A stretch of DNA of 59,644 bases from a virus. Made by a program: the position numbers and the translations under genes. The notes below the pieces were generated by a model. That model saw only the letters and a program-made list of their open reading frames with translations. It made no database searches and was not told the DNA's origin. The stretch lies in IMG/VR virus record IMGVR_UViG_3300005563_000039, positions 1 to 59,644 of that record, one strand, 5' to 3'. Each line of letters begins with the position of its first letter. The first letter of the stretch is position 1. Below are positions 6,381 to 14,359 of this stretch, piece after piece.

Positions 6381-7288
6381 TGGCAAACCAATGGTTGCGT
6401 CTTTGGCACGACATGCCGACAGACCCGAAATGGAGGACTATTTCCCGCATCAGCGGGGAGTCTATTTCGCTGGTTATCGCAGTCTATATGCATCTTTTGG
6501 TTGATGCGTCACGCAATGTCACGCGAGGTCACGTGACTGTCACGGTGGAAGATTTGGCTAGCGCATTAGACGTGACAGAGAAGCAAATAGAGTCAATTTT
6601 CAGCGCGATGGATGGTCGCGTAATGACCGGAAAGGCCCTATCGGGATGGGACAAAAGGCAAGTAAAACGCGAGGATTCTGGCGATGATGAGACCGGCGCA
6701 AAGTCTGCTGCTCAGAGGAAGGCTGAGCAAAGAGAGCGTGAAAAACAGGCGATGATCAATGCTTCAAAATCTGTAGCGCCAAAGACATGTCACGATGAGT
6801 CACGCAATGTCACGCTAGATAAGAATAGATTAGATAAAGAATTAATACCTTCTTTGTCGGATTCTGCGAATCCAACCGATCCAGTCATCCAGAACCCCAA
6901 TCCTGAAAAACCAGAATCAAAAAAGTCCGCAATTCCACCATGCCCGTTTGACTCCTTGATTGATGCCTACGAGGCGGCACTGCCAAGCCTGCCATCCGTC
7001 ACCCGTTCACTGTTCCGGGATGGCGTCAACGGCAAGGCTACTGCCCAGCGCTGGGCGTGGGTGATGGTCGCAACCCACGAAAAGGGCAAGAAAAAAGGCG
7101 AGCGCTTGGCGGTCACGCAGCAGGATGGTATCGACTGGTTTACCCGGTTTTTTGACTACGCGGCAGGGTCCGATTTCCTGACCGGTGCTAACGGCAAATT
7201 CACTGGGTGCAGCATGGGCTGGCTGATGGCGAAATCGAACTTTGAGAAGGTTCTGGCCGGAAATTACCACATGGACAAGGCAGCATGA
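6380..7288 (+). CDS. Replication initiator-like protein (lambda O/DnaT analogue)
   Basis: 302 residues from GTG 6380, which overlaps the previous stop. Residues 1-85 resemble a winged-helix module of phage replication proteins (QWLRLWHDMPTDPKWRTISR, then VTVTVEDLASALDVTEKQIE). A long charged linker (KSAAQRKAEQREREKQ) follows, then a C-terminal domain from about residue 195 (LIDAYEAALPSLP, AQRWAWVMV, GIDWFTRFFDYAAGSDFL) of the kind that contacts the helicase loader or helicase. Placed directly before a DnaB-type helicase, it probably recognises the origin, which may lie within this gene as in lambda; I see no clear iterons. Confidence 0.75.
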   Translation: MANQWLRLWHDMPTDPKWRTISRISGESISLVIAVYMHLLVDASRNVTRGHVTVTVEDLASALDVTEKQIESIFSAMDGRVMTGKALSGWDKRQVKREDSGDDETGAKSAAQRKAEQREREKQAMINASKSVAPKTCHDESRNVTLDKNRLDKELIPSLSDSANPTDPVIQNPNPEKPESKKSAIPPCPFDSLIDAYEAALPSLPSVTRSLFRDGVNGKATAQRWAWVMVATHEKGKKKGERLAVTQQDGIDWFTRFFDYAAGSDFLTGANGKFTGCSMGWLMAKSNFEKVLAGNYHMDKAA

Positions 7289-8613
7289 CCACCCAAAAAC
7301 TACCATGGAGCGAGAGCGCCGAGCAAGGCCTTTTGGGCGCTATCTTGAACGACGCACAGAAGGCGTTTGAGCGCATTAAGCCTTTATCGCATGCTCACTT
7401 CCATGACCCGCGCAACGCCAGCATTTTTGCAACCATGGAATCCATGATGGTGCGCAAGGTTCCTGTTGATGTGGTGACCGTTTTCGAGGAATCCAAAGAC
7501 CTTGGCCCTGATGTGCTTGACTACCTGAACGCACTGGCCCACGCGTCTGCAGGCTCCTATGGCGTTGGTAGGTATGCCGATATTTTGCGCGAACAAGCCA
7601 GCAAACGTGCTTTGATGGATGCTGCCGGGCAATCGCTGGAGATTGCGTCCAGTGAGGGCGAGACGAGTCAAAAGATCGACCAAATCACCAGCCTTTTCCT
7701 GGGCCTGCAGCGCCAGCAGATCCAGAAGTCTCCGCGTTCGCTGGCTGAAATTGCGCTGATGCGTACTCAGCACTACGAGGATTTGCAGAGCGGAAGAGCC
7801 ATCGCAGGCTGGTCAACCGGCATCCACAGCATGGACAAAATGCTGAACGGCGGATTTCGTCCTGGGGGGCTGTACATCCTTGCCGCACGCCCCAGCGTAG
7901 GTAAATCCAGCTTTTCGCAGGCGCTGGGCATGACCCAGGCCAAATATGCCCGTAAGGTGCTATTCCTTAGCCAAGAAATGGCATCCGAAGAGCTGGCAGA
8001 CCGTGCAGTATCCAGTTCAGGGAGGATCAGCTATTCAAGCCTACTGTCTGGCGCTTTATCAAACGATGAGTGGAGCCGCGCAAGCACAGCACTGGAGGCG
8101 GACTCGCTGAAAAATTTTCACGTTGACGATCAGGGCGCATTGACCTTGACGGATATCCGGGCAAAGGCAAAGCAAGTTCCCGGTTTGTCAATGCTGATTC
8201 TTGACTACCTTCAATTGTGCGCAGGGGATAGCAGCAATCGCAATAGTGAGATTGAGCAAATCAGCCGGGGCCTGAAGGCACTAGCCAAAGAGCTTGGTAT
8301 CGCGGTACTGGCCTTGTCGCAGCTCAACCGCAAGGTGGAAGAGCGTGCCAACAAGCGCCCAAACCTCTCCGACCTGCGGGATTCTGGAGCCATTGAGCAA
8401 GACGCCGATGTGGTGATGTTTCTATGGCCGGTACGCGATCTTGATGGCGGCGCGAAGCTGATCGGGTTTGGTATAGAAAAGAACCGGCAGGGTCGCACTG
8501 GAGCTTTTGGCCTGCACTTCACCGGAGGCTATCAATCGTGGTTTGAAAGCACTGAAAACATCAATCAAGAAACCGGGCAGCAGAAATCAAACAACCGTGG
8601 ATTTGTGGGCTAA
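7285..8613 (+). CDS. dnaB: Replicative DNA helicase, DnaB family
   Basis: 442 residues, ATG overlapping the previous stop. Residues 8-110 are the N-terminal DnaB domain (SAEQGLLGAILNDAQKAFER, DVVTVFEES). The RecA-like domain has the P-loop AARPSVGKSS near 201-210, FLSQEMASEELADR, a Walker B LILDYLQL and motif ALSQLNRKVEER, then LSDLRDSGAIEQDADVVMFL. The DnaB hexamer unwinds the fork 5' to 3' with ATP. The length is normal for the family, and pairing with the preceding initiator is a lambda O/P or P22 18/12 style module. Confidence 0.97.
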   Translation: MTTQKLPWSESAEQGLLGAILNDAQKAFERIKPLSHAHFHDPRNASIFATMESMMVRKVPVDVVTVFEESKDLGPDVLDYLNALAHASAGSYGVGRYADILREQASKRALMDAAGQSLEIASSEGETSQKIDQITSLFLGLQRQQIQKSPRSLAEIALMRTQHYEDLQSGRAIAGWSTGIHSMDKMLNGGFRPGGLYILAARPSVGKSSFSQALGMTQAKYARKVLFLSQEMASEELADRAVSSSGRISYSSLLSGALSNDEWSRASTALEADSLKNFHVDDQGALTLTDIRAKAKQVPGLSMLILDYLQLCAGDSSNRNSEIEQISRGLKALAKELGIAVLALSQLNRKVEERANKRPNLSDLRDSGAIEQDADVVMFLWPVRDLDGGAKLIGFGIEKNRQGRTGAFGLHFTGGYQSWFESTENINQETGQQKSNNRGFVG

Positions 8614-8617
8614 GCAA

Positions 8618-9130
8618 ATGAACAACTGGCAGTTGATAAAAGAGTTATACGACATGTTCAACCATCGCATCATGCGCGGTGTAAAGAACGAGTGGGCTAT
8701 TGATCCTTATGCATGGGATACCGGCCTTGTCCGCATGACGCCAATTGAAAACTGGTTTTGGCAAGACATTCGACACGCCAATGCTGTGATGTATCCGCAA
8801 TATCCAGTAGCCGGATGCTTTCTGGACTTTGCCAACCCAGTCGCAAAGGTTGGTGTCGAATGCGATGGAAAGGCCTATCACCTGGACGTAGAAAAAGACC
8901 GCCAACGTGATGCGCGCTTAGGCCGTCTTGGTTGGACTATTTACCGAATCAGCGGCTCTGACTGCTACAAAGACTTCGACGAGGAAGAAATGGAGTCATC
9001 GCCAGCAGCAAATCTCATAAAAGAAATTTGCAAAACACATGGAATCTCGCGCAACACCTTGCCGCGTAGCCGTGGACTTGTTCCTATTGGTGAGTTTGTA
9101 CATGAAGCATTGTTGGAGCATATGGCATGA
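8618..9130 (+). CDS. PD-(D/E)XK nuclease-like protein (DUF559/Vsr-like)
   Basis: 170 residues from ATG 8618. The core reads IENWFWQDI, then VGVECDGKAYHLDVEKDRQR, DARLGRLGWTIYRISGSDC. The E-C-D-G, K-D and R-I pattern is that of DUF559/Vsr-type restriction-endonuclease-fold proteins, in which Glu and Asp bind metal. It may process replication or recombination intermediates or nick DNA. The frame is open further upstream inside the helicase gene, but the sequence there is the helicase's other frame. Confidence 0.7.
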   Translation: MNNWQLIKELYDMFNHRIMRGVKNEWAIDPYAWDTGLVRMTPIENWFWQDIRHANAVMYPQYPVAGCFLDFANPVAKVGVECDGKAYHLDVEKDRQRDARLGRLGWTIYRISGSDCYKDFDEEEMESSPAANLIKEICKTHGISRNTLPRSRGLVPIGEFVHEALLEHMA

Positions 9131-9318
9131 AAGCACCCTACGTCACCCTAGAAGAAGCACACCCCAACGAGCATAGGCCAGCAGATCGGCAAATGGCCCT
9201 TGCATTGGTTTTTGCAATGCAGCAAGCGGCTAGACAGGGCAATTTAAAAATCACCGTACCAGAGTCCATGAGGGGCTTTGTGAACACTGCCAGGCGGCAT
9301 AACTATAGGAGTGAGTGA
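9127..9318 (+). CDS. Small hypothetical protein
   Basis: 63 residues; the start overlaps the stop of the nuclease gene (ATGA) and the stop overlaps the next start (TGATG). It contains one helical stretch (RQMALALVFAMQQAARQGNL) and a basic end. No family recognised. Confidence 0.7.
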   Translation: MKAPYVTLEEAHPNEHRPADRQMALALVFAMQQAARQGNLKITVPESMRGFVNTARRHNYRSE

Positions 9319-9737
9319 TGGAAAAGATTAAATACAAATGCTGCGCAACAGTTTTTTATGGAACGCTTATGCATCGCAAAGATTGCGGCAAGACTGCGAA
9401 GTTTGAACGTGATGGAAAGCATTACTGCGGAACTCATGATCCAGTCGCTGTCGCCGCTAGGAACAAACAGCGCGATGCTGAGTTCAAGAAGAGGTGGGAG
9501 GCAGAGCGTCAGGCAAGTGCTACGAAGGCCGCTGCCGCAGCAGAGCAAAAGCGCAGGGCTGATTGCTATGACGAATTGTTAAATTCGCTGAATGACTTGA
9601 ACTCATTGTACGTTCGCGCATGGGATCAGCCAGCAGGCAGTCTATGGTTTTCGCCAGAAAGTGTCCAAAAGTTCGAGGAAATCCATGCGCGTGCTACAGC
9701 TGTTATAGCCAAGGCCACCGGAGCTAGTCATGAATGA
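9318..9737 (+). CDS. Hypothetical protein with Cys/His N-terminus
   Basis: 139 residues from ATG 9318. The first 40 residues have spaced Cys and His (YKCCATVFYG, HRKDCGKTAK, HYCGTHDP) that could bind zinc. A charged Ala-rich helix follows (FKKRWEAERQASATKAAAAA) with a globular C-terminus. Function unknown; part of the ninG-side small gene run. Confidence 0.7.
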   Translation: MEKIKYKCCATVFYGTLMHRKDCGKTAKFERDGKHYCGTHDPVAVAARNKQRDAEFKKRWEAERQASATKAAAAAEQKRRADCYDELLNSLNDLNSLYVRAWDQPAGSLWFSPESVQKFEEIHARATAVIAKATGASHE

Positions 9738-9916
9738 CACCACAAGACTACCTGCAGCACCTGATCGACGTAGCAACCGGGGAAAAGTGGAAAGTGCCAC
9801 CTCAGAAAGAATATGCATGGGCTGCTGCAAAGGCGTATGCGGCGATGGATCCGTACCGGCTGGCGGACCTGCCAGAGCTGCTGAAGGCGGAAATGTTACG
9901 CAGGCAGAATTCGTAG
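9734..9916 (+). CDS. Small hypothetical protein
   Basis: 60 residues from ATG 9734, overlapping the previous stop. The sequence reads like a genuine small helical protein (DYLQHLIDVATGEKWKVPPQ, then AWAAAKAYAAMDPYR). Another ATG four bases earlier (9730) opens a different frame with better ribosome-site spacing (GGAG at 9719), so the two frames compete. Confidence 0.6.
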   Translation: MTPQDYLQHLIDVATGEKWKVPPQKEYAWAAAKAYAAMDPYRLADLPELLKAEMLRRQNS

Positions 9917-10017
9917 CGCTTGTTTTGGCCTATAAACTGGCGGTTGGTTTCACAGCACGCGACAAGATTCTGGATGAAATCTTGGCCGCGCTTACTGCCG
10001 CTGGAGTGCCTGAGTGA
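9817..10017 (+). CDS. Overlapping small ORF before ninG, start uncertain
   Basis: The frame ends at 10017 and overlaps the GTG of ninG. Its C-terminal 40 residues (VTQAEFVALVLAYKLAVGFT, ARDKILDEILAALTAAGV) look like real protein; the N-terminal part lies out of frame over the previous gene and looks poor. Possible starts are ATG 9817 or ATG 9730. A frameshift joining the 9734 gene to this tail is also possible. Confidence 0.4.
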   Translation: MGCCKGVCGDGSVPAGGPARAAEGGNVTQAEFVALVLAYKLAVGFTARDKILDEILAALTAAGVPE

Positions 10018-10604
10018 CCACCAAGCCAGCCAAGTGCAAGGTTTGCAAAGCGCCATTCCAGCGTACTAGGCCGCTACAGACTGTTTGCGGCTACGAATGC
10101 TCCATTGCCATTGCACAAAAGCATGCAGCCAAGTCGGAGAAGATTGCGAAGTCCAAAGCCAAGGCAGAGCGCCGGGATGATGGTGTGCGCAGGCTGGCTA
10201 TCAAGACGCGGGCGGAATGGATCAAGGATTGCCAAGCTGTTGCCAACCGATACGCCAGGGTGCGTGATATCCGCGCTGGCTATGGATGCATATCCTGCGG
10301 CGCGCCGTACCGTGGGGCCTATGGCGGTGCATTTGATGGCGGGCACCTCCGCAGCGTTGGTAGCGCTCCGCATATGCGTTTCTATCTGCCTCAGATCGCT
10401 CTGCAGTGCGTCAAGTGCAATCGTTACCTTGGTGGCAATGTGATCGAGTTCCGGCGTGGACTTGTTGCGCGACGTGGAATTGAGTTTGTTGAGCGCATCG
10501 AATCCATGCAAGGCGAGGGACGCTGGGATGTTGAATATCTTAAGCGGTTTAAGAAGGTTATTAGCAAGCGGGCTAACAGGATTGAAAAAAGGATTTCTGC
10601 ATGA
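10014..10604 (+). CDS. ninG: NinG (Rap) recombination nuclease
   Basis: 196 residues from GTG 10014. Matches the lambda NinG/Rap layout: N-terminal zinc knuckle (CKVCKAPF ... CGYEC), a basic Lys-rich helix (KHAAKSEKIAKSKAKAERRD), then GYGCISCGAP, the conserved FDGGHLRSVGSAPHMRF, and ALQCVKCNRYLGGNVIEFRR. Rap is a structure-specific endonuclease that acts on branched DNA in phage recombination. Position between replication genes and Q matches lambda. Confidence 0.93.
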   Translation: MTTKPAKCKVCKAPFQRTRPLQTVCGYECSIAIAQKHAAKSEKIAKSKAKAERRDDGVRRLAIKTRAEWIKDCQAVANRYARVRDIRAGYGCISCGAPYRGAYGGAFDGGHLRSVGSAPHMRFYLPQIALQCVKCNRYLGGNVIEFRRGLVARRGIEFVERIESMQGEGRWDVEYLKRFKKVISKRANRIEKRISA

Positions 10605-10831
10605 GCACCACAAGGCATCTAACAAATCTCCAATCGCATGTGTTTGACTTCATGCGTGAATTTTTCAGAAAAAACGATCAACTTCCGCCGGTTGATTACA
10701 TAGCGAATGAATTTGGCAGATATCCAAACCAGATCCATGAAATGCTCATTTCGTTTCAGAAAAAAGGCTTGATTGAACGCAATGTCGTCGGGAAGTGGCG
10801 GTTTACAAGATCGCAGGTAGGTGCATCGTGA
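10601..10831 (+). CDS. Winged-helix small protein
   Basis: 76 residues, ATG overlapping the ninG stop. The pattern LQSHVFDFMREFFRKNDQLP, then PVDYIANEFGRYPNQIHEML and KKGLIERNVVGKWRFTR is a winged helix like the LexA N-terminal domain (recognition helix, then GLI-E wing). Likely a DNA-binding regulator; target unknown. Confidence 0.7.
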   Translation: MSTTRHLTNLQSHVFDFMREFFRKNDQLPPVDYIANEFGRYPNQIHEMLISFQKKGLIERNVVGKWRFTRSQVGAS

Positions 10832-11115
10832 TCAAGCCATCACACGACGAAATAGCAAAAGCGATTTACCTGCGGGTCAAGTTCGCTGAATTGCAAGAAA
10901 CCCTTTTCAAGGCAGCAAGTTTTTGCAAGAGCTATGACCGTGCTGCACTGGCTGAAGCAGAGATCATGGGGTGGATGTATGCGCTGACTGCTAATGGCGA
11001 GGTGCGCAGGAATCTGGATGATGTTATGCGCCAAATTGCATGCATATACAAACAACACGACATGCCAGAGTTTTTCGAAAAAGCTTTTGATTCCGATGAA
11101 TGGGGTAATTCATGA
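10828..11115 (+). CDS. Hypothetical helical protein
   Basis: 95 residues from GTG 10828, overlapping the preceding TGA. All-helical appearance (AKAIYLRVKFAELQETLFKA, RAALAEAEIMGWMYALTANG) with an acidic end. Coupled to the next gene by ATGA at 11112. No family recognised. Confidence 0.7.
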   Translation: MIKPSHDEIAKAIYLRVKFAELQETLFKAASFCKSYDRAALAEAEIMGWMYALTANGEVRRNLDDVMRQIACIYKQHDMPEFFEKAFDSDEWGNS

Positions 11116-11516
11116 CAACCCCAGGCCGCAAAGTTCTAGGCAAACGCATGCGCGAAGTATGCCAAGTCCTGCAAGATCACGGTCCCAGCAAAGTGGCAGA
11201 ACTGCAGCGACACATCGGCGACATAGACCGGCGCAATCTATACAAAACATGCAACTTCTTAATATCGATGGGCCTTATTACTACAGCACCTAGATACGAC
11301 TGCAAAGCAAACTATAAAGTCTACAGTTTGACTGCCGATCATTTAAAATTGATAGCTGAATATGAGCGCAGTGTTTGGCGCAATGAAAATAGGAAACCAG
11401 TGCCAATCAGGCCGGAGAAAAAATTGATTGCATTGGGCAATGAGACTATCCCAGATTGGCCGCGCAGTGCTTGGGGTAAGGCGTCTAGTGTGTTTGGATT
11501 TCAGGAGACAGCATGA
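11112..11516 (+). CDS. Winged-helix regulator, copy 1 of a paralogous pair
   Basis: 134 residues. The first 75 residues form a winged helix: GKRMREVCQVLQDHGPSKVA, ELQRHIGDIDRRNLYKTC, FLISMGLITTAP. The same pattern (GPS, then YKTC or YCKR, then S-x-GLLT/GLIT) recurs in the protein at 14021-14359, so these are paralogues within the same operon. They are probably DNA-binding; targets unknown. A basic linker and a globular C-terminus follow. Confidence 0.7.
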   Translation: MTTPGRKVLGKRMREVCQVLQDHGPSKVAELQRHIGDIDRRNLYKTCNFLISMGLITTAPRYDCKANYKVYSLTADHLKLIAEYERSVWRNENRKPVPIRPEKKLIALGNETIPDWPRSAWGKASSVFGFQETA

Positions 11517-11617
11517 GTGATGTTCAATTCCATGATTTGTGTCAACTGGTTGCGATGCTTGGATTTTTTGCTGTATCAGCTTTTTTACTGTGGTTGATTT
11601 TTAGGATCGATAGATGA
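11513..11617 (+). CDS. 34-residue membrane protein
   Basis: ATG 11513 overlaps the previous stop, and its TGA overlaps the next ATG at 11614, with GGAG upstream. After a short polar start it is one hydrophobic segment (LGFFAVSAFLLWLIF) ending in RIDR. Single-pass inner-membrane micropeptide; function unknown. Confidence 0.6.
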   Translation: MSDVQFHDLCQLVAMLGFFAVSAFLLWLIFRIDR

Positions 11618-12060
11618 GTGCTATTCCATGTTCATCAGTCGCGCTGAAAACAATGGCCGACGGCACTCTGCGTATCAGCTTTGATTTTGAGCCGTCACAA
11701 GCGCAAGATGCCTTCAAGCTTTTTGCTAGCCCAGGTACACCCGCAGCGATTGCAGCGCTAAAACAGGGCTATGCGGCTGTTGCTGAGGCATCTACGCCAG
11801 AGCCGGAGATGCCAAAGGGCGGCGCGCTGTCAAAGCTGGCGGGGCTATGGTGTGGCCGGGTTGAGTTTCAAAAATGGTTATGTGACAGCTTCAGTGTCAT
11901 CATTGAGAATGAGTCCGATGCTTCAGAGATTGTGAGAAACATATGCGTCGTAAAAAGCCGCGCAGAACTTGATCACAATGAGGAGTCTGCCAAAAAGTTC
12001 CAAAGAGAAATACGCGGCCCATTTATCAAGCACTGCCAAGCGCGTGGGATTGTTTTGTAA
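11614..12060 (+). CDS. Conserved phage protein of unknown function
   Basis: 148 residues. N-terminal beta-like half (GTLRISFDFEPSQAQDAFKL, SPGTPAAIAALKQGYA) and a C-terminal helical half (LAGLWCGRVEFQKWL, IVRNICVVKSRAELDH, IKHCQARGI). I recognise the overall pattern from other betaproteobacterial phages, in the same place near ninG, but no function is known to me. Confidence 0.75.
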   Translation: MSAIPCSSVALKTMADGTLRISFDFEPSQAQDAFKLFASPGTPAAIAALKQGYAAVAEASTPEPEMPKGGALSKLAGLWCGRVEFQKWLCDSFSVIIENESDASEIVRNICVVKSRAELDHNEESAKKFQREIRGPFIKHCQARGIVL

Positions 12061-12099
12061 CCCTGAGCCAGCAGATCCTGGCGTAAATGAAAGGTAAGT

Positions 12100-12318
12100 A
12101 TGTACAAGTGCAATCAACCCGGATGCAAAAAGACATCTGCAACACGCAGCGGCATTACCTGTAGCCGCTGCGATACGTCAGACGTGACCCGCTCAGACGC
12201 CACAATTTGGGATGTGCCTGTCTTTGATAGTGGACCGAGTTACTCGTCAGATTCCAGCAGCTCATCTTGCGATTCGTCCAGCAGCTCCAGTGACAGCGGC
12301 TGCGGCAGCAGCGATTAA
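12100..12318 (+). CDS. Zinc-ribbon protein with Ser-rich tail
   Basis: 72 residues behind AAAGG. The first 25 residues hold two Cys pairs (YKCNQPGCKK, ITCSRCDT), a small zinc ribbon. The last 30 residues are almost only Ser, Asp, Cys and Gly. Nearly identical tails are common in membrane-associated bacterial proteins of unknown role, and the membrane-anchored next gene may be a partner. Confidence 0.65.
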   Translation: MYKCNQPGCKKTSATRSGITCSRCDTSDVTRSDATIWDVPVFDSGPSYSSDSSSSSCDSSSSSSDSGCGSSD

Positions 12319-12330
12319 CCAAGGAAAACC

Positions 12331-13152
12331 ATGAAGCGCTTTTTAACCATTCCAAACGTCTGCATTTTTGTTGCGGCTGTGTTTCTGATGTTCTTCCTGG
12401 CGGTTGCCGCGCATGCCCGCGCTGGCGGCGGCTCTTCCGTGGGCCGCTCGTCGCCATCGCCATCATTCTCGCGGCCTGCGCCATCATATAGCACGCCACG
12501 CTATTCCGCCCCGACTGCACCAGCACCATATGTCGGCAACCGAACCACCATCATTCACAATAACGGAGGTGGTGGAGTTGGTAGCGGTGCAGGCGGGGCC
12601 TTTGTCGGTGGCCTGGCTGGTGCGGTGGTTGGAAATGCACTGACCCAGTCTCATGGCGGATACGCCGCTGGAGGATATCCAGTAGCAGCACCTGTTGCAA
12701 CGGCTGCACCCGTTATGTCTAACGGCGAGCCATACGCGCCAGTTGTGGCGGTACAGACCCAGAGCGGAGCGGGGATTCTGTGGTTATTCCTGATATTGGC
12801 CGTCATCATTCTGGGTTGTATTTGTTTTTTCTACTTGCGCTCATCACGGCGCGCCCAAGGTGACACCATGGAATTTGATCCTCTGCAATTTTTCTACGAA
12901 GTACAGCAAGCGGCCATGAACGATGATTCTGCTGCGTTACGCAGGCTGTGCACGCCTGGGATGGCTATGGCCCTATCTGGATCCCCAGAGCCTGACAGTA
13001 TCGCTACAAAAGTCCTCAAGTCCGTGGTATGGGCTGACCTAGGCGAAGACTCCATCGAATACCGTTTCACTGACACGAAAACTGATACAGGCCTCGTTTG
13101 TGAGCACTGGCAATTTGATGGCGGCAAGCTCGCTGGCATAGAAGTCAGATAA
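12331..13152 (+). CDS. Membrane protein with Tim44-like C-terminal domain
   Basis: 273 residues. Residues 8-30 are a signal or anchor (VCIFVAAVFLMFFLAVAAHA). Then comes a Ser/Pro/Gly-rich region with a glycine zipper (GAGGAFVGGLAGAVVGNALT), a second membrane segment near 150 (ILWLFLILAVIILGCICFFY), and a C-terminal domain (FDPLQFFYEVQQAAMNDDSA, LRRLCTPGMAMAL) that resembles the Tim44-like domain of betaproteobacterial envelope proteins. It looks host-derived. Both membrane passes and the low-complexity linker put the Tim44-like part in the cytoplasm or periplasm depending on signal processing. It may alter the lysogen's envelope. Confidence 0.7.
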   Translation: MKRFLTIPNVCIFVAAVFLMFFLAVAAHARAGGGSSVGRSSPSPSFSRPAPSYSTPRYSAPTAPAPYVGNRTTIIHNNGGGGVGSGAGGAFVGGLAGAVVGNALTQSHGGYAAGGYPVAAPVATAAPVMSNGEPYAPVVAVQTQSGAGILWLFLILAVIILGCICFFYLRSSRRAQGDTMEFDPLQFFYEVQQAAMNDDSAALRRLCTPGMAMALSGSPEPDSIATKVLKSVVWADLGEDSIEYRFTDTKTDTGLVCEHWQFDGGKLAGIEVR

Positions 13153-13187
13153 CCCAACCCCGCAGCAATGCATTTTGAAAGAGAAGC

Positions 13188-13577
13188 ATGAACCAAATAG
13201 TATTCACAGACGCCAACGCCAAAGGCATCATCCCACTGAACGAAACATGCATAGGCATACCAGCCCTGAAAGCCGAGATGCAGAGGCTAATGATGGAGAG
13301 TGATGCCATCCCCGCAATTGGCGAAGCAAAATCTAAGCCGTCTGAAGATCACCGTAACATAGAGGTTGGCGAGGCAAAGGTCATCTGGGCAGAGCGTCAT
13401 GGCTGGATGCCCGCCGGGTGGGTGATGCCTGGGGGTTTGCGTACAACAGACCGCCACGAAGCCTATGTATGCGCGGTTCGCATGAACACCCTGATGGGTG
13501 GAGTGTCCACATACCGCAACGACTTCGACATGGCGCACTCCGAGGCTATGGAAAAGTTCAGAGAGGCCGGTGTGTGA
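13188..13577 (+). CDS. Hypothetical protein
   Basis: 129 residues behind GAGAAGC. Mixed fold (LKAEMQRLMMESDAIPAIGE, AERHGWMPAGWVMPGG, HEAYVCAVRMNTLMGGVST). No domain recognised. Stop TGA at 13575-13577 overlaps the next ATG. Confidence 0.65.
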   Translation: MNQIVFTDANAKGIIPLNETCIGIPALKAEMQRLMMESDAIPAIGEAKSKPSEDHRNIEVGEAKVIWAERHGWMPAGWVMPGGLRTTDRHEAYVCAVRMNTLMGGVSTYRNDFDMAHSEAMEKFREAGV

Positions 13578-13834
13578 TGGAGGTCTTTCTTATCGTTGCA
13601 TCTTTGTGCTTTGTGGCTTATTGCTACTGCATTTTTATGTTGATCAGGAACAGGTGCATCTATGCAGTGCGTCTTCAATTCCTGAATGATGATGAGCTTT
13701 GGCGCACCCACTACGAGGCGTTGCCAGAATATGACCAAATGCTTGAAAACCCAAAGTACTGGCTACTCTGGACGCCAGAGCACTGGATCGAGTGGGTGAA
13801 CCGCCAAGAGATAGGAGTGCATGATGGACTCTGA
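13577..13834 (+). CDS. Small membrane-anchored protein
   Basis: 85 residues starting at ATG 13577, which overlaps the previous stop. Residues 2-22 are hydrophobic (EVFLIVASLCFVAYCYCIFM), followed by a cytoplasmic-looking Trp-rich part (PKYWLLWTPEHWIEWVNRQE). Function unknown. Confidence 0.65.
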   Translation: MEVFLIVASLCFVAYCYCIFMLIRNRCIYAVRLQFLNDDELWRTHYEALPEYDQMLENPKYWLLWTPEHWIEWVNRQEIGVHDGL

Positions 13835-14024
13835 CAACGGCTACGGCGCAGCATGGCGCACATGTCCAGACTGCGGGAATGTGTACGTGCTACAGCACTA
13901 CTGCAAGGCGCTACAAAAGCAGCAGAGCGCAGAGGGTGGTTGCAAGCCAGCGCCACCGCTGACAGAGCAAGACGTGCGCCGGATCGTGCGCGATGAAATG
14001 AAACTGGCTGGCTTGCTGAAGTGA
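13821..14024 (+). CDS. Small zinc-ribbon protein
   Basis: 67 residues; starts at ATG 13821 or 13824. A single CPDC pair plus downstream His/Cys (TCPDCGNVYVLQHYC) suggests a minimal zinc site, followed by an acidic helix (EQDVRRIVRDEMKLAGLLK). Overlaps both neighbours. Confidence 0.6.
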   Translation: MMDSDNGYGAAWRTCPDCGNVYVLQHYCKALQKQQSAEGGCKPAPPLTEQDVRRIVRDEMKLAGLLK

Positions 14025-14359
14025 GTGCGATTATGGCCCAACAAGTTGGCAGCAGGATCATCAGGATTTGCGAAATACTGGAGATTCTGGGGCCTAGTAC
14101 AAGCGCAGAGGTGCATGTGTACATTGACCAGTGCAGCATTCAAAACGTGCGCACCTATTGCAAGCGGGCGGTGTCGCTTGGATTGCTGACCGTTAGCGAT
14201 GGCAACCACACAAGGTATCTGCCCAATATTTATTCAATCGCACCGAACTGGCGGCAGATTGTTGACTCCAAGAAAGCAAAGCCAGTACAGCCAAAGAAGA
14301 TTGCAAAGCTATCCGGAAAGTTTGCGGTGAACAGTGTTTTTCAGTTGGGAGGGCTATGA
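14021..14359 (+). CDS. Winged-helix regulator, copy 2 of a paralogous pair
   Basis: 112 residues from GTG 14021. RIIRICEILEILGPSTSAEV, then IQNVRTYCKRAVSLGLLTVS matches the winged-helix half of the protein at 11112-11516. The C-terminus has a basic linker (KKAKPVQPKKIAKLSGKF) ending in SVFQLGG, again like copy 1 (SSVFGF). DNA-binding regulator of unknown target. Confidence 0.7.
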   Translation: MSAIMAQQVGSRIIRICEILEILGPSTSAEVHVYIDQCSIQNVRTYCKRAVSLGLLTVSDGNHTRYLPNIYSIAPNWRQIVDSKKAKPVQPKKIAKLSGKFAVNSVFQLGGL

